From positions 4,040,732 to 4,093,173 of the forward strand of contig BFEA01000033.1 of NCBI GenBank assembly GCA_003427395.1: a stretch of DNA of 52,442 nucleotides, written 5' to 3'. This document shows positions 32,809 through 44,716 of this stretch, piece after piece. The notes beneath the pieces were generated by a model. That model saw only the letters and a list, made by a program, of their open reading frames with translations, ran no database searches and was not told the DNA's origin. A program made the position numbers and the translations under genes. This stretch comes from Chara braunii. Its lineage: Eukaryota > Streptophyta > Charophyceae > Charales > Characeae. The stretch's first letter is position 1. Each line of letters starts with the position of its first letter.

Positions 32809-33922
32809 GAGATGTCGGCGGCGCGGGGCGGAAGTAGATGTAAGCTGCGTACGTGGAAGAGCGTTTGACGGCGGCAGTAGAAGGAAGCAGCGTGCGGAGA
32901 GACGAAGGAGACAGTAGATTGTGTGATGCCGTCAAAGTCATTGTCGTCATTGTCGAACGAAGACCGAAGAACGTCTGTGTAGTGTAGTAGTCCCCCTCCA
33001 TTGTGTCCTCCACATTCAGATTGTTGACGACCGCTTTTTCTTTTTGTTTTCTTTCGATCCATGCTTTCACATTGACGCGTTGATAGTGCTTTATTCCCAG
33101 TTTATGCGCAAGCCATAGGGCGGTAGATGTGGTGGTGGCGGCCGATTATTTTTGTCTGTGAACCGCATGGATATGGGATTCGGGTCTGTGGTGTGCGACA
33201 GACGCATGCATGCGTCGGGGTTCCTTTTCCCCAATTTTCGAAGTGCAGTACTGTGCACAGTGTACTTTTTATTTGTTTACAAGGGTTTGATGATTATTGT
33301 GTTCTGTTCGTCGAGTTTTATTGCTTGTCATGGACTATTTTCCTCCCCGTCATGTGCCCTGCGTGCCGAGATGAGGGCGCACTTGATGCGTGATGATGTG
33401 AATGAGTGCAAGCCATTGATGATAGCATTCATTTGAGTTCACATATGTCCTTGGTCCAAATGTTGGAGTACATATTTTCTGTTGCCAATCATTCGTCTTC
33501 ATCTTCGTCAAAGTGTTGTGAATGGTTGAACGATGAGTGCAGGAGAAAGAAGGTCACTGAGTGAAAACGTCAATCTCTCACACAGAATTCATGCACCTTA
33601 TCACCCACAGCTTTACATGGAAGCTTTGCAATCAGAAAGAACAAACATAAGAAAACACGAGTGCGATATAAAAGGAACGTTCGCCACAACACACGAAATC
33701 AAATTAGCATCAATGATGCACATGGACATGATGGACGTTAATGACACCGCACAGTTGACAATGAGTGGCCCCTTTAATGAAAAGACGTGCATGTCGACAG
33801 CACTTTGCTGTCAGCTTTATGAAACCGAGCTCTCACCCCTACTCGGCAACCGCTTTTACAACAAGAAACGGCTCGACGCAAAGGAAGTAGAAGACAGTGT
33901 ACGAAACGCGCGCAACCGCTAT
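32809..33922 (+). other. Probable 3' untranslated region; no gene supported
   Basis: About 1.1 kb between the nuclease stop and the converging minus-strand gene. A 286-codon frame from 33533 runs mostly through the trinucleotide tract and is not credible as a protein. Confidence 0.5.
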
Positions 33923-36004
33923 TCACACGCCATGCCAGCTCCTATCCCCATCATCATTGACGACATCATCGTCGTCGCCACCATCGTCGTCGTCACCATC
34001 ACCACCTTCGTCATCATCATGGTCATCATCATCATCGTCATCATCATCATCTTCATCATGAACATCGTCATCATCATCATCATCATCATCATCTTCATCA
34101 TCACCATCATCATCGTCACCGTCATCATCACGATCGACAGCATCACGATCGTCATCATCATCATGAACATCGTTATCATCATCATCGTTGTCGTCACCAT
34201 CATCATCATCGTCACCATTATCATCGTCATCATCAACGTCATCATCGTCAACATCATCGTCATCATTAGCAGCACCGGCGGGTGGCTGTGCGCGGTCACC
34301 TCTTGTCGTCGTCCACAGCGCCTGCCGTCACGATTCCCCACCCTCGTCCTTCTCGTCGTCTTCATCATCGATCTCCGGAGGTCCAGTGCCTAACCAATCT
34401 AGTCGTCTGGCGAGCTCAGGAGACGTCAACGTGGCGTCGTTGTGGAACGACACCCCACACGAAACCCACTCGGGGATGTACACCGGAGGGTCGAGGAGCA
34501 GTGGTACCCCATTTTCTTCGTTACTGCATTGACACACTGCAGAACATGGCGGCGCGCGTCGAACGAGCCATGCAGCGACGCAATGAGCGTCGGTTTCGCA
34601 ATGAGCTCCACGAGATGGGACGCCTCAAAATGCGAACGGAGATTATCTCCCGCCATCCGCATGATCCACATGGCGGCAGACAGCAAAAGGCGCATGCAGT
34701 CTGCCACGTTCCTCAGCCTCTCGTACGATATCCGCCCGCCGTCTACCCCCTCCCCCATGTCAACAGCATTCGTGAAAGCTCCCACCAGACGCTGCGTTGT
34801 GGACTCCTGATACGACGCCATTTCGTCCTCCTCGTGCCTGTCGTGTATGACGCCACCTACGTACCAGATGGGGAGCTTCATATGAAGCTCTAAAGTGTTA
34901 TGGACGACCGCCGGACTCACACATACCCGCCAGTCCTCTCCAAACCAGATGGCGCGGGCGAGGTCTGTGGCAACGTGGTTCAGCACATAGCCATAGGAGC
35001 AGTGGTACCCGCGCGCGCGATTGGGGGACTTGAAGATCCACCCATGGATGATGCGCAATGCTATGGTCTGCACCCTCGAAGCCCTCTCCTTCGCGGCCCC
35101 CAACTCCGACACGTCTTTCAGCTTCTGCCGAGGGATCGTGGCGTTCGGGAGGACAATGCTTTTTCTGATCTCCGACGGTTTCACACCCTTTGCGATGGCG
35201 ATGAGGTGCAGGCACGTCTCTTGGATGATCTTGAACATCCCATGCCCCTCCGTCTCATTCCAGAAATGCAGATCGTCCACCCACAGTTTCGCTTTCGCCT
35301 CCAGAGCCGCCAGGTTTCCGGATCGCCTCTGCCTGTTAATGAGGGGATCATCGTTATCAGCATCATCACGACCGTCGCCACCGCCCCCCCCCGCGCCTGT
35401 CGTCGATGTACCAACGACAGCCCCCACCGCTGCGGCTTCCTTTTCGCGTCGCAAGTTGTCCCCTGACTGCCGCATTCACCCCCGCCCCTTCATCCCTTCT
35501 CGCCTGTCCCGCCGTGGGCGTCGCTGGGTTTGAAGGCGCCCGCATTGGCGGGTGTTTACCGACGTCCTGGGCGGCCTGGACGTCCTTCGACGGCACGGCA
35601 CCGCGCATGCCAGGGGTCGTCGGCTGGCCACGCTCCTCCCTGGCAGCAACACCGCCTCCCACGCCGCCGCCCGCCTCACCCTTGCCTCGCGCAACCTCGT
35701 GACCCCCATCTTTACCACCGTCGACACCTTCCTCTCCGCTCACCATTCGCGCATTCGACAATTCACGCAAGGTCCCTTTCCTCCCATGAAACGTGTCCGC
35801 CTCCGATTCGAAATCGTCGTCCTGTCCGCTGCTGGCCTTGGTAACCCACTCTTCCCGCGCGGACCTCCCGATCACCAGAGCACTGCCGCTTGATGCCTTG
35901 GGCTTCTTCGCGTGATGCCTCCCCCGCTTCACGACGCCGGCAGCTTCCATTTTCTGGGAATCCCTCCCCCTTTTCCCCTTGCCAGAGTTGCGAGTATTCG
36001 TCAT
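33923..36004 (-). pseudogene. Unknown protein with Asp-rich tail, probable third transposon gene
   Basis: Likely start MTNTRNSGKGKRGRD at 36004. The N-terminal ~180 residues are basic then Gly/Glu-rich and disordered. After a one-base shift near 35475 comes a folded, mostly helical region: AALEAKAKLWVDDLHFWNETEG, FKIIQETCLHLIAIAKGVKP, IALRIIHGWIFKSPNRARGY, AIWFGEDWRVCVSP, NVADCMRLLLSAAMWIMRMAG, FDARRHVLQCVNAV. A second shift near 34520 leads to PPVYIPEWVSCGVSFHND and ARRLDWLGTGPPE, then DDEDDEKDEGGES and a TGA (34330-34328). The same frame then runs 135 codons as a nearly pure Asp tract, ending DRSWHGV at 33923. I do not recognise the fold. It lies between a Harbinger nuclease and a Myb/SANT gene, on the strand of the latter. 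Confidence 0.65.
33948..34271. repeat. Imperfect (ATC)n tract, coding for Asp on the minus strand
   Basis: A ~320-bp tract of TCA/TCG triplets. Its mix of GAT and GAC codons in one minus-strand frame, with scattered GGT, GTT and CAT, looks more like an old acidic protein segment than a fresh microsatellite. Confidence 0.85.
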
Positions 36005-36126
36005 CGCCGAGAAGACAGACAACGATGATGGCGATGACGAAGAGACGACAACCACACGACTGCCACAACGATGCCCGACCGAACGGGGAGAAAGACGAGC
36101 GGATCGAGAAGAAGGAAGGGCGAGAA

Positions 36127-36421
36127 CGTGAATACGACGTCTGGCGAAAACGGCGGTGGTGAGAAAAACAGTGCGCGAAGAGGAGACGACACGTAAAGAT
36201 GACGTCTGGCGAGAGAGATGGCAGCGAGAAAAACAGTGCACGAAGAGGAGTCGACACGTAAAGATGATGTCTAGCGAAAGAGATGGCAGCGAGACACACA
36301 GTGCGCGAACAGGAGTCCCAACGTGAAGATGACGTTGGGATTGCGCGATGGGTTTGTTTTCGGAAGGAGGAGGAGCGACGAGGAGTCCGAACGCGAAGAT
36401 GACGTCTGGCCACCGCCTGCG
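36127..36421. repeat. 65-bp minisatellite upstream of the unknown gene
   Basis: Units at 36127-36191, 36192-36256 and 36257-36321, then a diverged unit and a partial one to ~36421, share ACGTRAAGATGACGTCTGGC and CAGTGCGCGAAGAGGAGTC-like parts. They lie just 5' of the likely start at 36004 on the minus strand and may form part of its promoter. Confidence 0.8.
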
Positions 36422-36684
36422 TGGACAGGTCATATCGTGGTCGTGGCAAATAGTCCTCACGCGTCAGCGACAGTGCACAGGTTGGCTACAGGGTGAACGG
36501 AATGGCAGAGGGACCATTCCATTTGCGATCCCTTTTCCGACACATGGACGGTGGGTATGCGGCATTCCGCCAATCACACCCCCAAAAAAAACGAACACCC
36601 CCGCCTCCAAATGACGATACAGCGGCAAAAAAAAAACGCCACACCCCCCACTGGCCGTGTCATTGAAGTCTGATACGCTCGTCT

Positions 36685-36723
<39 letters not shown>

Positions 36724-36957
36724 GCGAAGTCCAACATACAAATTGAATTTCAAACTTCGACACCTTTTTGAGGGAGATATTAAATGGCATGACATAAATA
36801 GCAATACCGTTGATAAAAGAAATGTTCACTACAAGGAAAGCAAGAAATGAAAGACATGGTGCCCAGAGACATGTGTTCACTGCAAGGAAAGCAAATATCA
36901 TGCAGTGAAGAGAGCCAAGAAAACGTCCATATCCAGCCTACCATATTGCAAATCAAA

Positions 36958-37042
<85 letters not shown>

Positions 37043-37598
37043 AACAAACCACAGAGGACAAGGGAACACATACATTGTACAAGTGCATCGTCGGTGACAG
37101 AAACTGGAAGCCAAATTCAGCAATAGAAGCCAACAATAACAAATTTCCAATTTTTTCTCTCTCTCGCCATCTCGCTGTCACGATGGACATGCAAATCCCA
37201 AAAGACAGAAAGTTCGAACTCTCGATGTATCCACTTTGCAAACTGAAGAAATGAATCAAACGGTCGTCCACGAACCTTTACCCGCCACGTTCATCATCGC
37301 AGTGTGGTCGGATCATCCGACCACCTCCCGATTACGAGCACACTACAACTACGGCCGAAGCGATAAACAAACAAGTAAAAAAATAAGGGCACTCCTCGCT
37401 CCACAATGTACAATGGAATAAATCCACGGAGAAGACGGACAGACCGACAGAAGTACGTGCACGATAGGCAATCTGCCACTCCTCTACAGACACAAACCGA
37501 AAACAAACCCATGGCACGAAATGAACTAGGAGGCGACACGTGCGTGGCAACAGAGTGACATCCATAGCCGAAAAATGCCCTGTGGCAGACGTTCCCGC
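36422..37598. other. Intergenic: A-tailed segment, (CT)n and unique DNA
   Basis: A segment ending in a pure A-run (36687-36718) looks like a retroposed copy. It holds a GGAATGG/CCATTCC hairpin near 36510. A (CT)n tract covers 36960-37037. No gene is seen. Confidence 0.55.
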
Positions 37599-39563
37599 CT
37601 ACCGCTCTCGTATAGCCTTCGCTATTTCCAGCAGCGCATGACACATAAGCTTGCTAACTTTATTAGACGCAACACAGTGTTGCTTCTGGACCTCCACCTT
37701 CGCTTCGATAGCCTCACACTGCCGAATTTGAATGGAGCATTGCCTCTTGCTCGCGCTCTCCATCGCCTCGCATTGGCCCCTACTCGCGCTCTCCATCGTC
37801 GACGCCATCAACGCCCCATGCTTCTCCATGCACTCGCTTAAGGCCTCGAATATCTGCTGCCGCACGTTTTTCCTCTTCCTGAAACCGGTCGGACTTCCAG
37901 TCGTCTGTGAGCCCCCACGCGCTGAGCTGTCGTCTTCGTCGTTGCCATCTCCAGCGGCATCCCCGTCCCCCACAGATTTCGGAGTCGCCGACTGTGCAGA
38001 TGGGAGTTGCACACCTCCTGCGGCACCGGTGTCTGCAACATTGCTCGGGCTGATAGTGTGGCTCCTCTCCTTTGCCCCTTTGATCTCCTCGTAGACGGCC
38101 CGATCCATGTTGAAGCTAAATCTTTTCTCTGCCCTCTGCTGACTCGTCAATTGAAGGAAGTCCTCCTTCCCCGAGATGCCCATGAAAGTGTGGATCTTTT
38201 TGAACTGTTGCATGAGATTATCCCATTTCTTCCCACATTTGTCTGTCGGCCTATCAACACCGACCTTCAGCAACCTCTCCCGGACGTCCAACCATTTCCA
38301 CTCCCTCGACCGCATCCATGCGAATGCGTGCCCCGCCGCTTGCAGCTGGGCGTCCAGATCCCGCTTCGCCCTTATGAGGGCCACCATGTGATCCACAGAC
38401 CAGAAATTTCGGCCACCCTCCTCATCCCCCTCACCTTCCGCATCAGCAGAGGTCGCCGACGACCTCTTCCACCTCCGCCCAGCATTCGTCGAAGCCCTGC
38501 CTCTGCCGCCCCTGCCACCCATGTTCGGCGCACGCAACGGGAACACGTCACCGTTGTCGTCCTCCTCAGCGTCGCACTGAACTTCGTCACCGTCTGTCCA
38601 GACGTCACCCCCCCCACCAACCGCGTCTGCTTGCCCGGCCCGCTCGCCCACGCGTAATCGCTGCACACCTTGCGTTATGGACTCTTCTTGTTGTCGCCGC
38701 AACTCCTGCCTCGACTCCTTCCATACCCGCCTACCATCTCCATGCGCGCCCTCGAAAGGGAAGTCTTCCTCACTCACACCCCTTTCAACTGGACGAGGAA
38801 CAGTGTTTCGACCCCTGGAGAACACAGGAGGGGGGTTCATCCACTCAGGGCGACCACCGGTGGTGCGTGGAATTGACGGTCCAGAAGTCGCCTGCACTCG
38901 AGGCCGCTCCCTTGCCTTCTCGGACGTCTCCTGAGGTGCAGAACCACCCCTCGTGCGCCTGCCGACCAATGTCACCTGCCCCGCGTCGTCGTTGGGATGA
39001 GGGTTCACGAGCACAGTGCGCGTGGCAGAAGATGGGCTCCCGCTCCGCAGGCCAATTGTGAGATCCACAGGGGGGAGGCGTTCCTCGTCTTGGGCACCTT
39101 CGTGGAGGAGGGAAGTGAACGACTGCCTGTACTTCGCTCCGCGCCGATCATACAACTGGCTACCCATCCATTCCTGGGTCGACCCGCTACCCAGCGGAAC
39201 TGTGTTGGACACGTCCACGTCCGCCTCCCCCTCGTCCGAATCGGGCAGAGGTTGCATGTGAGGCGGGAGTCCTTCGTACGGCGACGGACCTGAGTTCTTC
39301 TGTCTACACCGGTACAGATCGCAGGCCGGTGGCTGGGATAAGTGTCCGACAATGTGGCAAGATTCGGCTGCCGCCCGTCCATGGCCACGCTCTTCCTCAC
39401 CCCTCGATTCCTGCAAGTACGTGAAGGCAACCTCCCCAATATGCACACCTGAACAAAGACGACAACGAGAAGCAGAATCACCACAAGGAGGACCAGCGGC
39501 AGCTTGCGAAGCACGTCGGCCATGTAACACAACCATTCTCGCAAGGGCAACTAACGACGACAA
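37599..39563 (-). CDS. Myb/SANT-like (trihelix-type) DNA-binding protein
   Basis: An intact 654-codon frame. Residues ~385-458 form a Myb/SANT-like domain: RNFWSVDHMVALIRAKRDLD, then WKWLDVRERLLKVGVDRPTDKCGKKWDNLMQQF (shown in part), with the three spaced aromatic residues of trihelix-type domains. The N-terminal half is disordered and rich in Gly, Arg, Pro and Glu. The C-terminal ~90 residues (RKRKNVRQQIFEALSE onward, with repeated MESAS.RQC units) are helical and may dimerise. PIF/Harbinger transposons carry such a protein to bring the nuclease to DNA ends, and a nuclease lies 5 kb away. A host trihelix factor is the alternative. The exact start is uncertain: another frame at 39550-39005 also has a protein-like N-terminus. 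Confidence 0.8.
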   Translation of the reverse strand: MSSLVALARMVVLHGRRASQAAAGPPCGDSASRCRLCSGVHIGEVAFTYLQESRGEEERGHGRAAAESCHIVGHLSQPPACDLYRCRQKNSGPSPYEGLPPHMQPLPDSDEGEADVDVSNTVPLGSGSTQEWMGSQLYDRRGAKYRQSFTSLLHEGAQDEERLPPVDLTIGLRSGSPSSATRTVLVNPHPNDDAGQVTLVGRRTRGGSAPQETSEKARERPRVQATSGPSIPRTTGGRPEWMNPPPVFSRGRNTVPRPVERGVSEEDFPFEGAHGDGRRVWKESRQELRRQQEESITQGVQRLRVGERAGQADAVGGGGDVWTDGDEVQCDAEEDDNGDVFPLRAPNMGGRGGRGRASTNAGRRWKRSSATSADAEGEGDEEGGRNFWSVDHMVALIRAKRDLDAQLQAAGHAFAWMRSREWKWLDVRERLLKVGVDRPTDKCGKKWDNLMQQFKKIHTFMGISGKEDFLQLTSQQRAEKRFSFNMDRAVYEEIKGAKERSHTISPSNVADTGAAGGVQLPSAQSATPKSVGDGDAAGDGNDEDDSSARGGSQTTGSPTGFRKRKNVRQQIFEALSECMEKHGALMASTMESASRGQCEAMESASKRQCSIQIRQCEAIEAKVEVQKQHCVASNKVSKLMCHALLEIAKAIRER

Positions 39564-40670
39564 CGCACGACAACGTAACGTCTACCCAGACGGCGGCAAA
39601 CAGCAGGCGTGCGTGGGCAGGACTGGCGACGCCCTCTACCGCTTTACATTGTGGACCACTGCGCATGGTGACGGACGTAAGCCGCAGTCATTTTCGAAAC
39701 GGCTGGCCGTTGGAGGCCTTCCCGTTTCCCGCCGGCGCTGGTGAGGGGCTAGGATAAACCAAAAACGGCCAGGGACCCCGTCCGCCACCCAACCTTACCG
39801 TTGCGGTCGTTCCCGCCGGAGTCGAACGTTGCCGGCCGCTAATGTCCGCCCACACCTTGGCTGGACCAGCAATGTACCAGACTACAAAATTCTGACGTCG
39901 TCGAAGAGCGCCGCAGCCGTCCCGATTTTCGCGGAAACTCCCACTCCGAGGGACCTCGCGAGGTACCTTGGGGAACACAGCCAAATGCCTGTAGCCCGAG
40001 GACGCCCCGACGACGCCCCGAGGAAATGTTTTCACATCGATTTCGAGGGATCACTCTCCGAGGACAGATGGAACGATCAATTCCTCGGGTTTTTTTAGCG
40101 CCCGAGGAGTGTCTAACGAGCCCCTAAGCCGGTAATCTTCTGCTCTTCTCATCTCGGGAACTTCCCTTGCTCTCGTCGTCCTATCGCTGAGTCTTTCTGC
40201 GACCTTTCACTCCCCCTTTCGGCCGGCTGTTCTTGCAGCCCCTCCTCTCTCTCATGGTTTTGTTTCCCGCTCGAAATCGCCAATGGTGTGACGTGTCTCT
40301 GGGCGACCCCCCCATCATCAAACATCTAGGGCCTCTCCTGGTGCGGATGATCCTGGCAGCTCAGCAAACCCTACAACGCAGCATACTGTCGAAGGTTAGT
40401 TGTTGTGTTTCTTCGCGAGGTAGTTGCCCCTGAAGTGCAGGACGCGCATCCAAACGACCCCACGACACTACACGTGTGAAGATCTGGATTTTTTTTGAAT
40501 GAATCGTGTGATTAACCACTTCCCGAACCCGTGCTATCTTTCGTACCCCTCCCTTCTGTATCATATCAACCCCATAAAAAACCCTGTTTCGTTTTCTTGA
40601 TTTTAGGTGCCGCGTTTTCAACGGCCTTTTCGATTCCCGGGTTCGACCTTTTCCCTTTTGCAATTCGGGA
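39564..40670. other. No gene seen
   Basis: GC-rich flank of the Myb/SANT gene. Recurring CCCGAGGA/CGAGG boxes occur at 39995-40110, including CCTCGGG and CCCGAGG either side of a T-run (40084-40108). This may be near the transposon's right end, but no terminal inverted repeat can be matched because the left end is lost. Confidence 0.45.
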
Positions 40671-40679
40671 AATACTTGG

Positions 40680-41640
40680 GAATTTACGAGCGCCTTAGCG
40701 AGCGCACTGGAAATTGGACCCGACAGTTGGGATTTCCGGGATAAGCGGAACTTTGACGTGTCCTTTTTGTGTGTGAATGTTCTCGGTCGCATCGTGGAAA
40801 ACTCTCGGAATTTTGCAAGGATATAAATAGGCGTAGGACTTTCTTTCCCTCGCTGCTCTTTCGCGCGCGGATATGGTAATTTCAATTTTGAATTGGTTTA
40901 GGACGTAGGCAAACTGTAACTGTTTCGGTGCCTTTTTCTTTTGTTCTTTTTGTTGACGGCGCCACGCATGCAAAAACTTTCTCCTCTCTCTCCCCCGCAT
41001 CGCTCTCTCCCGCGCTCCTTTTTCCTTCCCCCTTCTCCTCCTCTCTCCTCGTAACTGTTTTTCTCCCTCCCTTTCTCTCTCCCGCTCAGTTCTATGCGCG
41101 CCCATTTTCCCCTTTCTTGATCATCTGAATCTTGGACCCGTCTTGCGCTACTTCTCGCGCCTTTTCTTCTCTATGAGCAAAGCTCGTGAAGTCCGGTTGA
41201 TCCTTCGATTACTCTCGCCCACCAATCAGACGTGGGGTACAGTAGGATCTGCCTATCGCGCGACGAGTCTGATTGGTTAATCGAGAGTTTCGAAGCATCA
41301 ACATGGCTCCCGCCAAGCGCTCCTCTCAAAGTCTTCTCCTCCTGCTTCTCCTCTTACACTTTGACTTTCCCCCTGCATTCTCCTTCCCTTACCTCCCTCC
41401 TCGTTGCTATAAATTCCGCAAGCGCGCCCGCAAATCTCTCTTACGTTCTCGACTCTCAAGCCAGCTTCCGGGAAGCAGTGGCTAGGCAGAGTGTTTGATG
41501 CGAGTCGGAAAGTCCTGTCGGGCTGACGATAGGCTGGCCGGTTGCGCGCTTGATCGCCACGACGGACTGTGGGATCGGGGCGAACCATGCACGTCGGCGG
41601 GGTAACGATCGCAGTGGTGGGAGTTAGCACGCGACGGCCG
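40680..41640. repeat. Dispersed repeat R, copy 1
   Basis: Shares GCGCCTTAGCGAGCGCA near its start, a TATAAAT box with TTCCGCAAGCGC (41407-41430), and a GGCGAACC-like end with 51606-52400. It includes an inverted pair ACCAATCAGAC (about 41220) and GTCTGATTGGT (about 41268), each with an ACTCTCG/CGAGAGT extension. It may be an LTR or promoter region of an unidentified element; no coding part is seen. Confidence 0.55.
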
Positions 41641-43164
41641 AGTTCGTCGGTGCGGGTATGAGGATCGATGACTGGAGTTGAGTGAGTGATTGGCCTGGGG
41701 CCATGTTGAAATCCACGGCGAATGCGCCTTTGTTGATGAGGATCTTTATCTCTGGTGTGAACCTGCGGCAGCAATGCCGAACATTGCCTTTTTGATCTCG
41801 TCCCCTTCTCTTCTCTCCTCTATCTGTGAATGATGAAGTGTCTCTCCCTCCCTCTCCCTCTCGCTCTCAAATGAAAATGAGTCTGCATGCTATTCCGGTG
41901 TAAAAGAACTTCTTCCGGAACTCTTCCATTAGTTTCCTGGGTAATCCCCCTATGAAAAGACCCCGGCTTCTTGTCTTGTGAACGGTGGACGCGTGTGTAC
42001 TATTTAGTGATCTATCTTTTGCCTCGGTGCATATCTCATTTTCGCACCTTCCACAGTGAATGTATGTATGAAAGCATGCGTCCTTCTCTTTGAAGTTGAT
42101 TAGACGATTGTTGTCGGGATTTTGTCCGAGAATGCACGAGTGTTTAGATCTGTAGCTTTGAAGGTACTGCGCATGCTATCTGTTCAACGTCGCGAGCCGC
42201 GAGCGGTCCGCTGAGTACATGCATGATTAAACTGACGAGTGTTTTTCTCTCTCTCTCTCGTATAAAAAAGGATTGATTGAGGATTGCGTAAGTATTTTCT
42301 CTTCTTTATTGATATGTGGACTGACTAGTACCCTCCGATCGGGCGTCAGCCTCCCGTACCTCCCGTACCCGCACGGCCTTTTCCATACAACGAGGAAAGG
42401 ACACGTGTATGCGAGTGGGACGTACGAGAAGCTGTCGCACAGATCGGCGGGCAATACTACTTCCCTCCGGCAAACCGTTGTTCGGGGTTTGTAGAGGCTG
42501 GGTTTGTTATTATCGACACACACTTCCCACCCTACTCAATATTGCTCCCCTTTAACGAACTGATCGTCATTCCGTGGACGGCAGTGGCACCCCATTGGCC
42601 TCGAACCCTGTGTATAGAGTGCCAGCGTTTCGATCGCTACGAGGCGAAGGGCTTCCACTACCGAATACGGAGTGAGGACGAGCATAAGGAAAGAGCCACG
42701 CGTCTGCGACCCTCCACATCAGACTCAGAACTAACCAACGAACGACGACGGGACTTCATCCGAAAACGAGACACGCGAAGCGTGCCGAAGCCCTTCCGCT
42801 CTAAACGACGGGCCGTAGCACGGTGGGAAACTCGACAATACTTTTTGGATTGAATTTGGATTTTTCTCTTTTCGCGCCGTGCCCGCGCGCGCATTCCGCG
42901 ACGCGCGAAGGCAACCGACTTACTTCATCGGACCAACGCGGGGGATTTCAGTTCCGTCTGTGTCCCCACACTCAATTCCCAAAAATCCTTGGCACACCCC
43001 ATCTTGCTGTTTTTCTGGGCCTCTTTCCGCACAACTAACACTCCGAACGAAAGACAGCACAGGGCGTGAGGTTGCGCGTCACAATCGCGGGACAGAGCGG
43101 AAGGCAGCAGCCTTACAGACAGACCGCCGAACTGCGAGCCAAGTGTGTTGACCACACGGACCTG
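41641..43164. other. No convincing gene
   Basis: A frame at 42542-42853 (+, 103 codons: DRYEAKGFHYRIRSEDEHKERATR in part) is polar and basic with no domain, and its minus-strand shadow is similar. I leave it as an unsupported ORF. Confidence 0.45.
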
Positions 43165-43300
43165 AGGGCATACTCACACGAGGACCAAAAGACCCAAAAT
43201 CCCAAAATTTGAATCATTTTCCAGGTGGAGAGGCTCCCTACCTAAATGCCTCAAACGGTGACCCTTCTGTCAGCGGCCTGCAGGGCCGCGGGCGGACCCT

Positions 43301-43332
43301 ATTTGAGACCACCTCCGGAGGTGGTCTCAAAT
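43301..43332. repeat. Perfect 32-bp palindrome
   Basis: ATTTGAGACCACCTCC is followed directly by its reverse complement with no spacer. Confidence 0.95.
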
Positions 43333-44050
43333 CACCTTTCGTTTTTTTTTTTCTATGTTCGCGAATTGAAGAGAATCGTAGACGAAGAAGACAGCCCGCC
43401 AAACAACTGAAAGTGCGACCAGGAACATTTACGTTGTAGCGAAGCCCCACGCGTTATGCTGATACCACGCCGGGCGTGGAGGCACAGCCAGGACGGCGGC
43501 GAACTGGCAATCGCCCTTCGACAGTGTCCCTGCGCTTTTGTTGTCGACCCGCCAAAATTCCAGTCGATGCTGGTTCAACCTCCGACACAAGATTTCAAAC
43601 AGCACGCCACAGCCTTCACGCTACCATGTCCACACCTCGATCCGGCCCACCCATCACAGATCACAGGTTCAACCTCCGACACGAGCGCACACCACAGCCT
43701 TCACGCTAGCTCCAGCCCGTCAATCCCCCATTCCCCGCCTCCCTTCGGTCGCCCTATCCCGCCCCCGCCCGTTCTCGCTCTCCACTCTCCAAAGACTCTC
43801 GCTCTCACGACCTGGCAGCACTCCGGCACTCTTCATGCATTTGGATGCATTCCACACCCGATAGATTCTTAATGTTGGACTTGTCCAATGCACCTGGTCC
43901 ACACCACGTCCAAATGGGTGCAGATTGTTGTGAAGGGCGCCGAGCTTTTCTGGCAGGGCGGAAGAAAAAAGGAAAAGGGGAACCGCATGCCTTTTCGTTT
44001 TATTTCCCCTAAGGATATTCCACCCGTATCTGGCCCTCAAACTTGGCCAG

Positions 44051-44170
44051 GTACAGGGCCTGGCTTGGTGGGAACACTGGGAAGTTTGTCTGGCTGGGGT
44101 TGCTTGTGACTGAAAACAACGGCCTTCACACCAAGCCAGCCCCTGTATCTGGCCGTTGTTTTCAGTCACA
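44051..44170. repeat. Nested inverted repeats
   Basis: TGTGACTGAAAACAACGGCC (44105-44124) is perfectly inverted at 44151-44170. The 26-nt loop contains ACCAAGCCAGCCCCTGTA, which is itself the inverse (one mismatch) of TACAGGGCCTGGCTTGGT upstream near 44051. The two hairpins are mutually exclusive. Confidence 0.9.
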
Positions 44171-44716
44171 TTGCGGGGTCCTTGTTGATCTGTGCTGGTG
44201 ACCGGCCTGGCCCCTGATTGCTGCGAGTCCAGCACTTCAGTCTTGGGGCATGCGGGTTCCCAGAAGGTGCATCACAGATTTTGGGCCTCGCTGTACTACT
44301 CGAGACTCTCAAATTTTCGAGAGTGGATCGCCGCTGCACTTAGGGCCTTGCCGGACGGCACAACTAACGAAACGAAATGACCACCAGAGTCGTGAGGCGT
44401 CGCGAAGCCCTGATCTACCGTTTCGCTTCGTTTTTTGCCTCACCGCCCCACAGCACACACGAAACCTCTCGCGACAACGCCCTGGCGAGAGTAGTGCGGG
44501 ATTCACTTCGCTACGTTCCAAATTTGTGGACGCTACGGTCCAAGTTTTTGGATGGACCTCGGTTGGAGCGATGCAGCACACTCGTGAGATTTCGCAGCTC
44601 CTCCACCCTACCAGCGGAGGACCTACCCCGCTCGTGAGGGCTCGCGAACTTGGACACTGACAGCATTCACGAGTTTTTCCTGACAGAAGTCGTGTGGGTG
44701 CTATGCGGCGACTGCT

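Noticed and set aside
33533-34393. 286-codon plus-strand gene
   Set aside because: Two thirds of it is Ile/Val from the (ATC)n tract, and the rest has no domain. The minus-strand Asp-rich frame explains the tract better.
31750-40110. Terminal inverted repeats of the Harbinger element
   Set aside because: The left end is lost at the LTR junction, so the CGAGG-rich boxes near 40.0-40.1 kb cannot be tested against a partner.
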